This document shows positions 19,101-25,833 of a stretch of 64,000 nt of DNA, one piece after another. The position numbers were made by a program, and so were the translations under genes. Under the pieces are notes generated by a model, which saw only the letters and a list, made by a program, of their open reading frames with translations, did not search any database and was not told where the DNA came from. Position 1 is the first letter of the stretch. Each line of letters opens with the position of its first letter. This stretch comes from Methylomonas sp. (lineage in GTDB: Bacteria > Pseudomonadota > Gammaproteobacteria > Methylococcales > Methylomonadaceae). The DNA is taken from the NCBI RefSeq assembly GCF_023228165.1, contig NZ_JALOBS010000026.1:1-64000 (forward strand), in the 5' to 3' direction.

Positions 19101-19680
19101 CAAACTGTTTGCCCCATCCGGTTTGATCGACCAGTTTTTTCAAACCAACTTAAAAACCTTTGTCGATATCAGTAAACCGGTTTGGACTGAAATGGCCTCC
19201 GAAAAACCGTTGGGTTTGTCGCAAGCGTCGATTCGGCAATTTCAAACGGCCTCCAAAATACGCGATGCGTTTTTTGCGGTCGGCAACATGCCGCAGGTAC
19301 AGTTCGAATTAAAACCGCAATTATTGGATAACACTGTCGGTACCTTTCGTTTGCAGGTGGAGGGGCAGGAAGCGGTGTATCGGCATGGCCCGGAGCAGTC
19401 TATCAGCATGAAATGGCCCGGCCCGAACCCCAGTCAGGGGGTGCGCATAGTATTCGAAACCCTGGATGGCCGCCAGGTCAGCCGCAGCAAGGAAGGTACT
19501 TGGGCGTTTTTTCGCTTGCTGGATGAAGCCACCATTGTGCAGGGCAATGCGCCGGAAAGATTTACGCTCACCTTCAAATTGCAAGGCATGAGTGCCAGTT
19601 ACCAACTGCTGGCCGCCAGTGTTAACAATCCGTTTAATCTGCGGGAATTGCAAGGTTTTCGCTGCCCGGATGCCTTGTGA
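16135..19680 (+). CDS. tssM: T6SS inner-membrane protein TssM (IcmF family)
   Basis: This 1181-residue protein is full length for TssM. Two N-terminal membrane helices occur at about 13-33 and 42-62. A cytoplasmic NTPase-like domain has an intact Walker A (IIGAPGSGKTT, about 137-147). A third helix is at about 447-467 (YIGSGLLFLLVIGLWTASYF). A large periplasmic region follows and ends in the domain that docks TssJ. It forms the trans-envelope channel with TssJ and TssL. It overlaps the next gene by 4 bp (GTGA). Confidence 0.96.
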   Translation: MGKLKAFFTNKWVIQFLGLLAFSILIWLAGPLIAIAGSAPLESELVRILVIATLFVSWVIYRLIMQIRAGNTEKQLVEQLVTNDADQIAMASEDEVDTLRKGFEEALTVLKQSRTEAKSGSQYIYQLPWYAIIGAPGSGKTTALINSGLHFPLAEKLGKHSIKGVSGTRNCDWWFADDAVFLDTAGRYTTQESHQAVDAAGWAGFLNLIKKHRPLRPLNGVIVATSISDLLQQSEQERVEHAKAIRNRINELYQQLGVRLPVYLLFTKADLVAGFSDFFADLTPEQRAQVWGETFSATTLQGDHDVVGQYGDAYAELLQRLQMRTLRRIQDERDMQRRAAILDFPQQMALLKPAMLDFLQATFAVNRYEQAVLLRGVYFTSGTQEGTPIDRVLGILAGAFRLDRQAAPMYSGKGKSYFLTRLLKDVLFPEAELAGQDPKLAKRKRLMQMAAYIGSGLLFLLVIGLWTASYFNNQSMLDKVEAQIAEYHALKSSGSDSQGNFNALLPRLNILLGIQDVYKDSGIMSGFGLSQADKIQAAAEHSYETILRNYFLPAIQMRLKERMQGQEANNLDVLYQLLKVYLMFNQTDKLDPATAMAWIRADWDRQYATDPESLGQLVRHLDNLLKLQLDPIQIDEGFVGAVRNKLTQVPLIGQIYSRFKTEALIDQSHDFKLGKALGPDTTRVFVLSDGKDVSAYTIPGLFTAYGYTELFLKKSRNFVKDAVEQNWVLGSQSKADVLQVQQLHGELKKLYLNEYQAAWSDLLAKLKLQSAMTTNQTAQILDILSRPDGPLHALLASIDDNTALSRLNKQVSDALANVADKAMAAVGAAGSQTLALAQDAAGLDSGPDPVQMVEDKFEPLRNLVAGGPDKPSALDPVLQQLKSLRDYFLQLSSANTGGQALQNQANLFSGAGMDVLKQAQLEFARLPEPLKTWFQIIVNSGGNKLSSAAKAQLSDMVKTGVASPCKAALNGRYPFSSASSQDVLLADFAKLFAPSGLIDQFFQTNLKTFVDISKPVWTEMASEKPLGLSQASIRQFQTASKIRDAFFAVGNMPQVQFELKPQLLDNTVGTFRLQVEGQEAVYRHGPEQSISMKWPGPNPSQGVRIVFETLDGRQVSRSKEGTWAFFRLLDEATIVQGNAPERFTLTFKLQGMSASYQLLAASVNNPFNLRELQGFRCPDAL

Positions 19681-21281
19681 GTAGGCCGGATTTCGCAGCC
19701 GGGTTTTACGGCAAATTACCCAGTCATGGCGATTTTTTATCGCGCCGTTTGCCTCGCCAATTCATAGAGCCTTGGGATCAATGGTTGCAAGGCGGGATCG
19801 CCGCCAGCCGTGAGCAATTAGGTAAAGGCTGGCTGGATACCTTCTTGTTTAGCCCGATCTGGCAATTTACTTTGGCGCCGGGTTTGTGCGGCGATGACGC
19901 CTGGGCCGGCGTACTGATGCCCAGTGTGGATAAGGTGGGGCGGTATTTTCCATTGACGCTGGCGGCTAAAGTCCAATCGCATCGGCTTAAGGCTTTGTTC
20001 GAGCCCGATTGCGGCTGGTTTGATGCTTTGTCTGAATTGGCCTTGTCTTCGCTGGATTACGAATTTGATTTACAGCGTTTCGACGCGGATTTGGAACAGC
20101 TTTGTTTGCATGATTTTTTACACGAGGAAGCCGTGCAAACCCCGACCAGGCTGTTACAGCCCGGCTCGGCCAAAGTGGCGATTCAATTTCAATTAGACAA
20201 TAACACGGAAACGCAGCAGGCTTTTACCGAGCTGGGCGACATGTTAAAAGACCAGTTTTTGGCCCGCTGCAGTGTTTGGCGGTCGGCGGGCAGCGAGGAT
20301 GAGAAAGCCAGTTTGTTAATGTGCGAAGGCTTGCCGCCGCTGGATGCTTATGTAGGTTTTTTGAACGGCCAATGGCCGCCTCGGGGTTGGCGGTTTTCCA
20401 GCGCCAAGGTTAAAAAAAAGCCGGAGCCTGCCGCTAAAGCGTTGGACTTGCCGGTCGAGAAAATTACCGAGCCACCGGCTGAAGACAGTCACCGCGTTGC
20501 GAACCCTCCTGTAAGCACGGACCCTGCCACGTACTTTAAAATGCTTGAATCCGCATTGCAGGCCCAAACCAGCCAGCGGCAATGTTTCGGATTGAGCGTA
20601 GTGGGTTTACGGCGCAAGCTCAATGAAGATGCGATTCTGGTGCGCGGCGACGCCGGTCTGTGGGCGATTGCCGACGGCATGGGCGGCCATAGTGCCGGTG
20701 ATGTGGCCAGTCAGGCTTTGGTAGAAGCTTTGGCTAATATTCCTCCCATTGACGATCTGGAACATTACAGCGAACAGGTGGCGTCCAGCTTGCAGCTGGT
20801 TAACAGGCAATTGGTGGAGTTGGCCAAGCAACGCGGAAACGCCAGTATTATCGGCAGTACCGTAGTGGTACTGTTGATTTCCGGCAAGCAGTTTGGCTAT
20901 CTGTGGGCCGGCGATAGCCGCCTATATCGCTATCGGCAAGGCGAACTGAAACAATTGACGTTGGACCATTCGCTTTATAACGAAGCGATTAGTCAAGGCG
21001 TGTCGCCGCAGGACGGTAGTTTGGAGGAAGGGCGCGGAAACGTCATTACCCGGGCGGTTGGCGCCGATGCGCAATTACAACTGGATTGGGGGCAGGGGGA
21101 GATATGTCCCGGCGATCTATTTATTTTATCCAGCGACGGTCTGGATAAAGAGTTATCCCATGACGACATTGCCGGCTTTTGCGGCAACGGTTCGGTCGAA
21201 AACATAACCCGCAGCCTAATCAACGAGGCAGAACAGCGAGGCGGTAGAGACAATATCTCTGTCATTGCTGTTCAGGTTTAA
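19677..21281 (+). CDS. TagF-PppA fusion: T6SS repressor domain plus PP2C phosphatase
   Basis: This 534-residue protein starts at a GTG overlapping the tssM stop (GTGA). Residues 1-160 carry the TagF domain (GFYGKLPSHGDFLSRRLP), a post-translational inhibitor of T6SS assembly. A charged linker follows, and a PP2C-type Ser/Thr phosphatase at about 300-534 shows NEDA, ADGMGGHSAG, WAGDSRLYRYR and GGRDNISV, which hold the metal-binding aspartates. PppA dephosphorylates the FHA protein and opposes PpkA. Fusing TagF with PppA puts two brakes in one polypeptide, an arrangement known in several proteobacteria. It is the last gene of the operon. Confidence 0.93.
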   Translation: MSRPDFAAGFYGKLPSHGDFLSRRLPRQFIEPWDQWLQGGIAASREQLGKGWLDTFLFSPIWQFTLAPGLCGDDAWAGVLMPSVDKVGRYFPLTLAAKVQSHRLKALFEPDCGWFDALSELALSSLDYEFDLQRFDADLEQLCLHDFLHEEAVQTPTRLLQPGSAKVAIQFQLDNNTETQQAFTELGDMLKDQFLARCSVWRSAGSEDEKASLLMCEGLPPLDAYVGFLNGQWPPRGWRFSSAKVKKKPEPAAKALDLPVEKITEPPAEDSHRVANPPVSTDPATYFKMLESALQAQTSQRQCFGLSVVGLRRKLNEDAILVRGDAGLWAIADGMGGHSAGDVASQALVEALANIPPIDDLEHYSEQVASSLQLVNRQLVELAKQRGNASIIGSTVVVLLISGKQFGYLWAGDSRLYRYRQGELKQLTLDHSLYNEAISQGVSPQDGSLEEGRGNVITRAVGADAQLQLDWGQGEICPGDLFILSSDGLDKELSHDDIAGFCGNGSVENITRSLINEAEQRGGRDNISVIAVQV

Positions 21282-21543
21282 ATATACAAACGCTGAATTT
21301 AAGAGTGATTGCTGAAATTCTATCCCGTGCAAATCCAAAAGTTAAGGACAAGTGACGACCCATTTCAGCCTGTCGCGTTTGTCCAAACTGGCCAACAAGA
21401 TACGGCCAGGAAATTTAGTGCAATGACAAGCATGTGCTTTAAAGTTGCCGTTACGATATGTCCGTCATGCCTACGAAATCTTTATCGCGCTACTTTTCGT
21501 TCCTGGTTATGGCATTGTTGAGGCTAATAATCTCAGATCAATA

Positions 21544-22347
21544 CTAAACGAACGAAACTAGCATCTTTACACTAAAAATCAGCGAAATAATGGCGAATAT
21601 CTTTTTTAAATAAACTACAGGCAGACTATGGGAGCGGGCAGCGCCGCAGGGGGTGACAATAGCACTAGCAATCGATATTGCTAAAAATGCCGGCACATTG
21701 ATGAACCCGAAGACATAGGGATTGCTTAATGAGTCGTGCCAGCCGCTAATCATATAGCCAACAGTACCCGTAACAGCGATTGGAAACCCAACTGCCGACG
21801 AAGAACCAATAGCTTTTTTAATGTCCACATTCTTATATCCTAAGTATGCAATCGTAAGGAAACCGCCACCCACTGCGGCAAGTGCTGATACCGATCCGAC
21901 CGCCACTCCAACCACAATTAGTCCGCCGAAGCTTGTCGGCGTTAGACTAGGGTTTGGTTGCCAATTAATAAACATTTGCATAGCTATAAGTGCCATAAAC
22001 AGCGCAAAAAATAGGGCAATAAAGGCCGAGCTAACGTTGGCGGCGAGTTGGGTAGTCAGAAATGTGCCAACAATAATTCCCGGCGACATTCCGCGAACGA
22101 TTTGCCAATCAACCGCACCTCGAGAAGCATGTGCGCGGATACTTGCTGCTGAAGAAATCAGCATGCAAGCCAATGACGTTCCCAATGCCACATGAACTAC
22201 CTTATCCATGCTAATACCTTGCTGAAGAAAAATTGATGACAGCAAAGGAACCAATATTCCCCCACCTCCAAGCCCCAGCAAACCCGCCATATAACCAACC
22301 AAAGCACCCAACACAAAGTAAAACAATATCCATTCAACACCGGGCAT
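21544..22347 (-). CDS. TauE/SafE family anion exporter
   Basis: This 267-residue protein has about eight hydrophobic segments and the family pattern of glycine-rich repeats near each half (GYMAGLLGLGGGGILVPLL at residue 18, and VSALAAVGGGFLTIAYLGY near residue 153). The family moves sulfite, sulfoacetate and other small anions through the inner membrane. It lies 11 bp downstream of the methyltransferase gene on the same strand, so both are probably driven by the MerR-type promoter at about 23.1 kb. Its substrate in this setting is unknown. Confidence 0.87.
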   Translation of the reverse strand: MPGVEWILFYFVLGALVGYMAGLLGLGGGGILVPLLSSIFLQQGISMDKVVHVALGTSLACMLISSAASIRAHASRGAVDWQIVRGMSPGIIVGTFLTTQLAANVSSAFIALFFALFMALIAMQMFINWQPNPSLTPTSFGGLIVVGVAVGSVSALAAVGGGFLTIAYLGYKNVDIKKAIGSSSAVGFPIAVTGTVGYMISGWHDSLSNPYVFGFINVPAFLAISIASAIVTPCGAARSHSLPVVYLKKIFAIISLIFSVKMLVSFV

Positions 22348-22358
22348 ATAAAACCACC

Positions 22359-23003
22359 CTATTTATTAGCGTCTTGGAGTAACCAGGCGGTCTCCGTTGC
22401 TGCAACTTCCCCTTTCAGTCCTCCCTCGATATTCTTGCTTTCAACTGGTCTCAATCGGTAAGCAGCGCCATAATGTCGCTTGACTTCGTTTTCGGTCACT
22501 GAAAACGGAGGCCCATCCATCAGACGTTGGTCGTATTCATAAGTAATCAGTAACTGCGGTGCCGTGCCGCTAATGTTCATCAGATGGGAGGTATAGCGCT
22601 CTCTTATGCCGGAAGGCAAGGCGACTAAAGCTGCGCGATCATATATCGCGCTTATGGATCCAATCTCTTCAGTAGACAGATCAAAAATATCACCCGCTAA
22701 AATATCGATATCTTTAGCGCTGTACCGGGTCAATTTGCCTGCTATAGAGATTTTCGGCTTTAAGCCAAGTTCTTTAAACAACTCATTAACGGCAAGTATG
22801 CTCAATTCTGCGCCAACCACTCGATAACCGAAGGTAAGCAAACAGGCAAAATCACGTGTCTTGCCACACAACGGCAGGAAAACACGACTACCTTTTACCA
22901 AATTTAGTCTTTCAAAATGCGCTACCAGAAACGGATTTGCTTCGTTTTCATGAAACGCAATCTCACCGCGTTCCCATTTTTGATGCCAGAAACTTGTTCC
23001 CAT
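22359..23003 (-). CDS. tpm: Thiopurine S-methyltransferase (TPMT) family
   Basis: This 214-residue protein matches bacterial TPMT in length and motifs. The N-terminus is FWHQKWERGEIAFHENEANP, followed by the SAM-binding VFLPLCGKTRDFACL and a late DRAALVALPSGIRERY. Bacterial members methylate thiopurines and confer resistance to tellurite or selenium oxyanions by volatile methylation. This is established for some members and inferred here. It is the first gene after a MerR-type promoter and is followed by the TauE/SafE exporter. Confidence 0.9.
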   Translation of the reverse strand: MGTSFWHQKWERGEIAFHENEANPFLVAHFERLNLVKGSRVFLPLCGKTRDFACLLTFGYRVVGAELSILAVNELFKELGLKPKISIAGKLTRYSAKDIDILAGDIFDLSTEEIGSISAIYDRAALVALPSGIRERYTSHLMNISGTAPQLLITYEYDQRLMDGPPFSVTENEVKRHYGAAYRLRPVESKNIEGGLKGEVAATETAWLLQDANK

Positions 23004-23084
23004 ATCGACTCCTTAAATCATTGACGTATTAAAAATCACCACTGCCTTGATGTTTCAGTGTTGAACCAAGTTGTGTTCCGAGTT

Positions 23085-23115
23085 AGGATAAAAGTTCAAG
23101 TCAACTTGAAGTCAA
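23085..23115 (-). promoter_or_regulatory. MerR-type promoter/operator driving tpm and the exporter
   Basis: Reading on the minus strand, a -35 TTGACT (23110-23115) and a -10 TATCCT (23085-23090) are separated by exactly 19 bp instead of the usual 17. Inside the spacer region lies a near-perfect 16-bp palindrome (TTCAAGT, 2 nt, ACTTGAA at 23095-23110). Long spacers with a central palindrome are the signature of promoters activated by DNA twisting by MerR proteins. The merR-like gene starts 25 bp away on the other strand. Confidence 0.75.
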
Positions 23116-23139
23116 GTATTAATTTCGACAGGTAAAATT

Positions 23140-23562
23140 ATGGATATAACTGAGGTCGCAAAGGTATCTGGATTTCCAGCCTCGACGTTACGATTCTATG
23201 AAGAAAAAGGATTGATCCAGTCTACTGGTCGCGTGGGTCTGCGCCGTCTATTCAACTCCGATGTGCTAGAGCGGCTGGCTTTAATCGGTTTGGGGCGTGG
23301 CGCCGGTTTTTCGCTTGATGAGATCAGTGAAATGTTTACCCCTGAAGGCCCCGAAATCAATAGAGCATTGCTTTTGGCCAAGGCGGATGAGTTGGACAGA
23401 AAGATTAAAGAACTGACGGCCATGCGAAATGGACTCCGTCATGCTGCGGTCTGCAATGCACCAAACCATTTTGAATGTCCAAAATTTCTTCGTCTTCTTC
23501 GTGTTGCAGGTAAGAATCGATTTAGACAGCCAAGTAAATTGAAGGAAAACAAATTTAAATGA
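23140..23562 (+). CDS. MerR-family transcriptional regulator
   Basis: This 140-residue protein has an N-terminal MerR winged helix (ITEVAKVSGFPASTLRFYEEKGLI) and a dimerisation helix from about 80 to 105. Its C-terminal tail has VCNAPNHFECPKF, with Cys and His residues that could bind a metal, metalloid or other effector. That tail differs from the CueR and MerR Cys-x7-Cys loops as I recall them, so the ligand is not predictable. It is divergent from tpm, and the shared 136-bp gap contains the 19-bp-spacer promoter. Confidence 0.88.
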   Translation: MDITEVAKVSGFPASTLRFYEEKGLIQSTGRVGLRRLFNSDVLERLALIGLGRGAGFSLDEISEMFTPEGPEINRALLLAKADELDRKIKELTAMRNGLRHAAVCNAPNHFECPKFLRLLRVAGKNRFRQPSKLKENKFK

Positions 23563-23665
23563 GGCGTGCAAATTGCTAAATCACTGATTATTTGGTGAAC
23601 CAACGCGCAGGCAAGATGACTATTTGGATTGCACTTTCGCAATGGATAGATTGCTGATCAAGCCT

Positions 23666-23701
23666 AAAAAAGCGTAGGGTCAATAAAAAAGCGTAGGGTC
23701 A
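23666..23701. repeat. 17-bp direct repeat, two copies
   Basis: AAAAAAGCGTAGGGTCA occurs at 23666-23682 and again, identical, at 23685-23701. The second copy runs into the inverted repeat that follows. This looks like a duplicated edge of a small repeat element. Confidence 0.7.
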
Positions 23702-23747
23702 GGCCTTACATTTGACATTTGTAGGGAAAAATTGTAAGGCCTGACCC
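23696..23747. repeat. Perfect 15-bp inverted repeat, REP/IS200-like intergenic element
   Basis: Left arm GGGTCAGGCCTTACA (23696-23710) and right arm TGTAAGGCCTGACCC (23733-23747) are perfectly complementary around a 22-bp AT-rich loop. From memory, sequence of this kind often lies beside Y1-type (RAYT/IS200-like) transposase genes in related bacteria, but none is intact here. It marks the left border of the AT-rich segment holding the TPR and helicase genes. Confidence 0.7.
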
Positions 23748-23756
23748 CCGATACAA

Positions 23757-23951
23757 TTGCCAAGTATCCAGCACTTCAGCGGTAAGGCTAAAAAACTCAC
23801 TCACAAGCGCGTTTATCAGCACGCCAACTTAGATGTTGAAGTGCTCTATGCCAGCCCGAAACTGTATCGCTGGGTGCAAGGGTTCAAAAATACGATCAAT
23901 GCTCACAGTACGGAGTTTGATGTTTTACTGATGGACTGCATGTTTGCATAG
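23757..23951 (+). pseudogene. Short orphan ORF, probable gene fragment
   Basis: A 64-codon frame opens right after the inverted repeat at a TTG and ends in LLMDCMFA. It has ordinary-looking protein composition (TIQHFSG-like start, VYQHANLDVEVLYASPKLYRW), but I recognise no family. It lacks a ribosome site. It may be the tail of a gene cut by the repeat element. Confidence 0.25.
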
Positions 23952-24179
23952 CTGTTACCAAAGCCGCATGCCAAGATTGAATAGCAGAGCTAGGCAGATA
24001 GTGGCTGTCAAAGGATAAATGCTAGAATAAATACATCATCACAAATGATTTGGTTTCGATCACTACTGACTCAACGGTTTGCAATACTTGTAAAGGATCA
24101 TGCATTTAGTTATGGACAACACCACCAACATGCCGATTGAAATAAGGCAAATTAAATTTTGAAGGGAAATGCTCGGTTT

Positions 24180-25823
24180 ATGGACAGAAAATCTCTTCTT
24201 CAAGAAGTTAATAAGCTGGTTTCTTCCGGACTCAGAAAATCAGCAATAGATTTAATTAACGAATATTTAGAAGACTATCCAAATGACTCCTCTGTGCTGA
24301 GTGCGCTGGGGAGAATCTATTTGCTAGAAAAAAAACCAGAGCAAGCCGTTAAATATCTACAGCTCTCTTTAGGCTCGCGCAATACAGGATTAGCGGCTGG
24401 TACTCTTGTTACGTCATACGGTTTTGATGAACTAGATCATGACGACCTGGAGTACATAGAGAACTCTGCAACCGAAGATGAGTTAGATTATTCATACGAA
24501 AGCGAGGACGTTCATCAATTTTCTGCAATTTCAAAACAATCTTCTCAGGCCGATAACGAAAATCAAGTAATCGAACTACCAAGTCAGCAAGAAACTGAGC
24601 AGCCTAACGATCATGTTTTTATTCAGATTAAAATCGAAACTTCCGTAAACAATGTTTTTGAGTTAGACGAGGAAGATGAGGAAGAATTTGATCCTGAATT
24701 CATTGAAATAAATTCAAATAATACTCTTGATAATGAAGACTATTTTTTACCCTACCAGTCAGATGTTTTCGACGATCCTTTTCAAAAAGAACTTGCAGAA
24801 CTACCCGATTTAGAAGATGAAGTCGAGGAAGATGATGTAGAAGAAGCTTTCGTCAGTGAAGAAGAAAAATCAATTGAGGACGAGTTTGACTGGGACGGCG
24901 TTGAAGATTTTGACGATATTGACGAACCGGATTTAGTTCACTATTTGCAGGATCATCAGGTAAAGATTGGTGGCAAGATTAGCAGAGTCGAGCGAGCCAA
25001 GCAGATCGCAACCGAGGTCATTCAAGCCTACGATTGGGGTATTCAAAATCTCGGTTTACTTCAACAAGTTTTTTATGAAAATGGCTGGGCAGCAGCTAGG
25101 GTTGCAATAGAACATGAGTTAGCAAGAGGCCTAGTGCCGGCTGAATTAGAGTTGGCGATTTTTGTTAGAAGTTTGTGGACTGAGAACCAACAATATTGGA
25201 TTTCGTTTATTCACACCTCAAAGCAACCTGGTCAAGAAACCAGAGCCGCTTATAAATGTATGAGCTGGCGTGAGGCGCTTCGGATTATAAGAGTATTCAA
25301 CAATCTACCTTCTGAGGAAGAAATTCAGTTGTTTGTCGATGATATTTACGACGATTGGTACTGTAGTCCGAGATTGCAAAAGCAATATAAAGCCTTTATC
25401 CGATACCTTAAATATCGCACCGGCTCAGTTCGCCACACATTGCCAGCAAATGAACAATTTTCCTTCATAGCCGCATATGAACAAGACACCTTAATTGAAC
25501 TGCCACGAGAGGAAATTAAATTCGCGCAAGGTGTTGATTCGCTAAAACAGCAAGGTATTGACCTCGAAAATATGCTGCAAGATTTGGAGCAAAGATATGA
25601 CGTCGTCAAACCTTCCGTCATTATTGATGAGGATAATTTTTATCTCATGGATGACTCAAAAGTTGCCAGTAAACCAAAAAACAAATCCAAGGCCGTTATT
25701 GCTGACGAAGATGAAGCCGAGGACCTTGATGATGAACCTGTAACCCCACAACCACTGCTGAAATCTAAACCCACGCGATTCAAATCGTTACTGGAAGACA
25801 TTTACTGCAATACACAGGAATAA
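24180..25823 (+). CDS. TPR-like acidic protein paired with the SNF2 helicase
   Basis: About 547 residues from the ATG at 24180. A TTG at 24159 in the same frame is an alternative, and GAAGGGA lies between them. The N-terminal ~60 residues are tetratricopeptide-like helices (VLSALGRIYLLEKKPEQAVKYL). Residues about 90-275 are very acidic and low complexity. A compact conserved-looking domain of about 160 residues follows (KQIATEVIQAYDWG, ENGWAAARVAIEHELARGL, SWREALRIIRVFNNLP, FVDDIYDDWY). The gene is clearly more AT-rich than its surroundings. It ends 10 bp before the helicase, so the two are surely co-expressed. I know no assigned function. The acidic tract suggests DNA mimicry or protein binding, which is inference. 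Confidence 0.75.
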   Translation: MDRKSLLQEVNKLVSSGLRKSAIDLINEYLEDYPNDSSVLSALGRIYLLEKKPEQAVKYLQLSLGSRNTGLAAGTLVTSYGFDELDHDDLEYIENSATEDELDYSYESEDVHQFSAISKQSSQADNENQVIELPSQQETEQPNDHVFIQIKIETSVNNVFELDEEDEEEFDPEFIEINSNNTLDNEDYFLPYQSDVFDDPFQKELAELPDLEDEVEEDDVEEAFVSEEEKSIEDEFDWDGVEDFDDIDEPDLVHYLQDHQVKIGGKISRVERAKQIATEVIQAYDWGIQNLGLLQQVFYENGWAAARVAIEHELARGLVPAELELAIFVRSLWTENQQYWISFIHTSKQPGQETRAAYKCMSWREALRIIRVFNNLPSEEEIQLFVDDIYDDWYCSPRLQKQYKAFIRYLKYRTGSVRHTLPANEQFSFIAAYEQDTLIELPREEIKFAQGVDSLKQQGIDLENMLQDLEQRYDVVKPSVIIDEDNFYLMDDSKVASKPKNKSKAVIADEDEAEDLDDEPVTPQPLLKSKPTRFKSLLEDIYCNTQE

Positions 25824-25833
25824 CGAATTAGCG

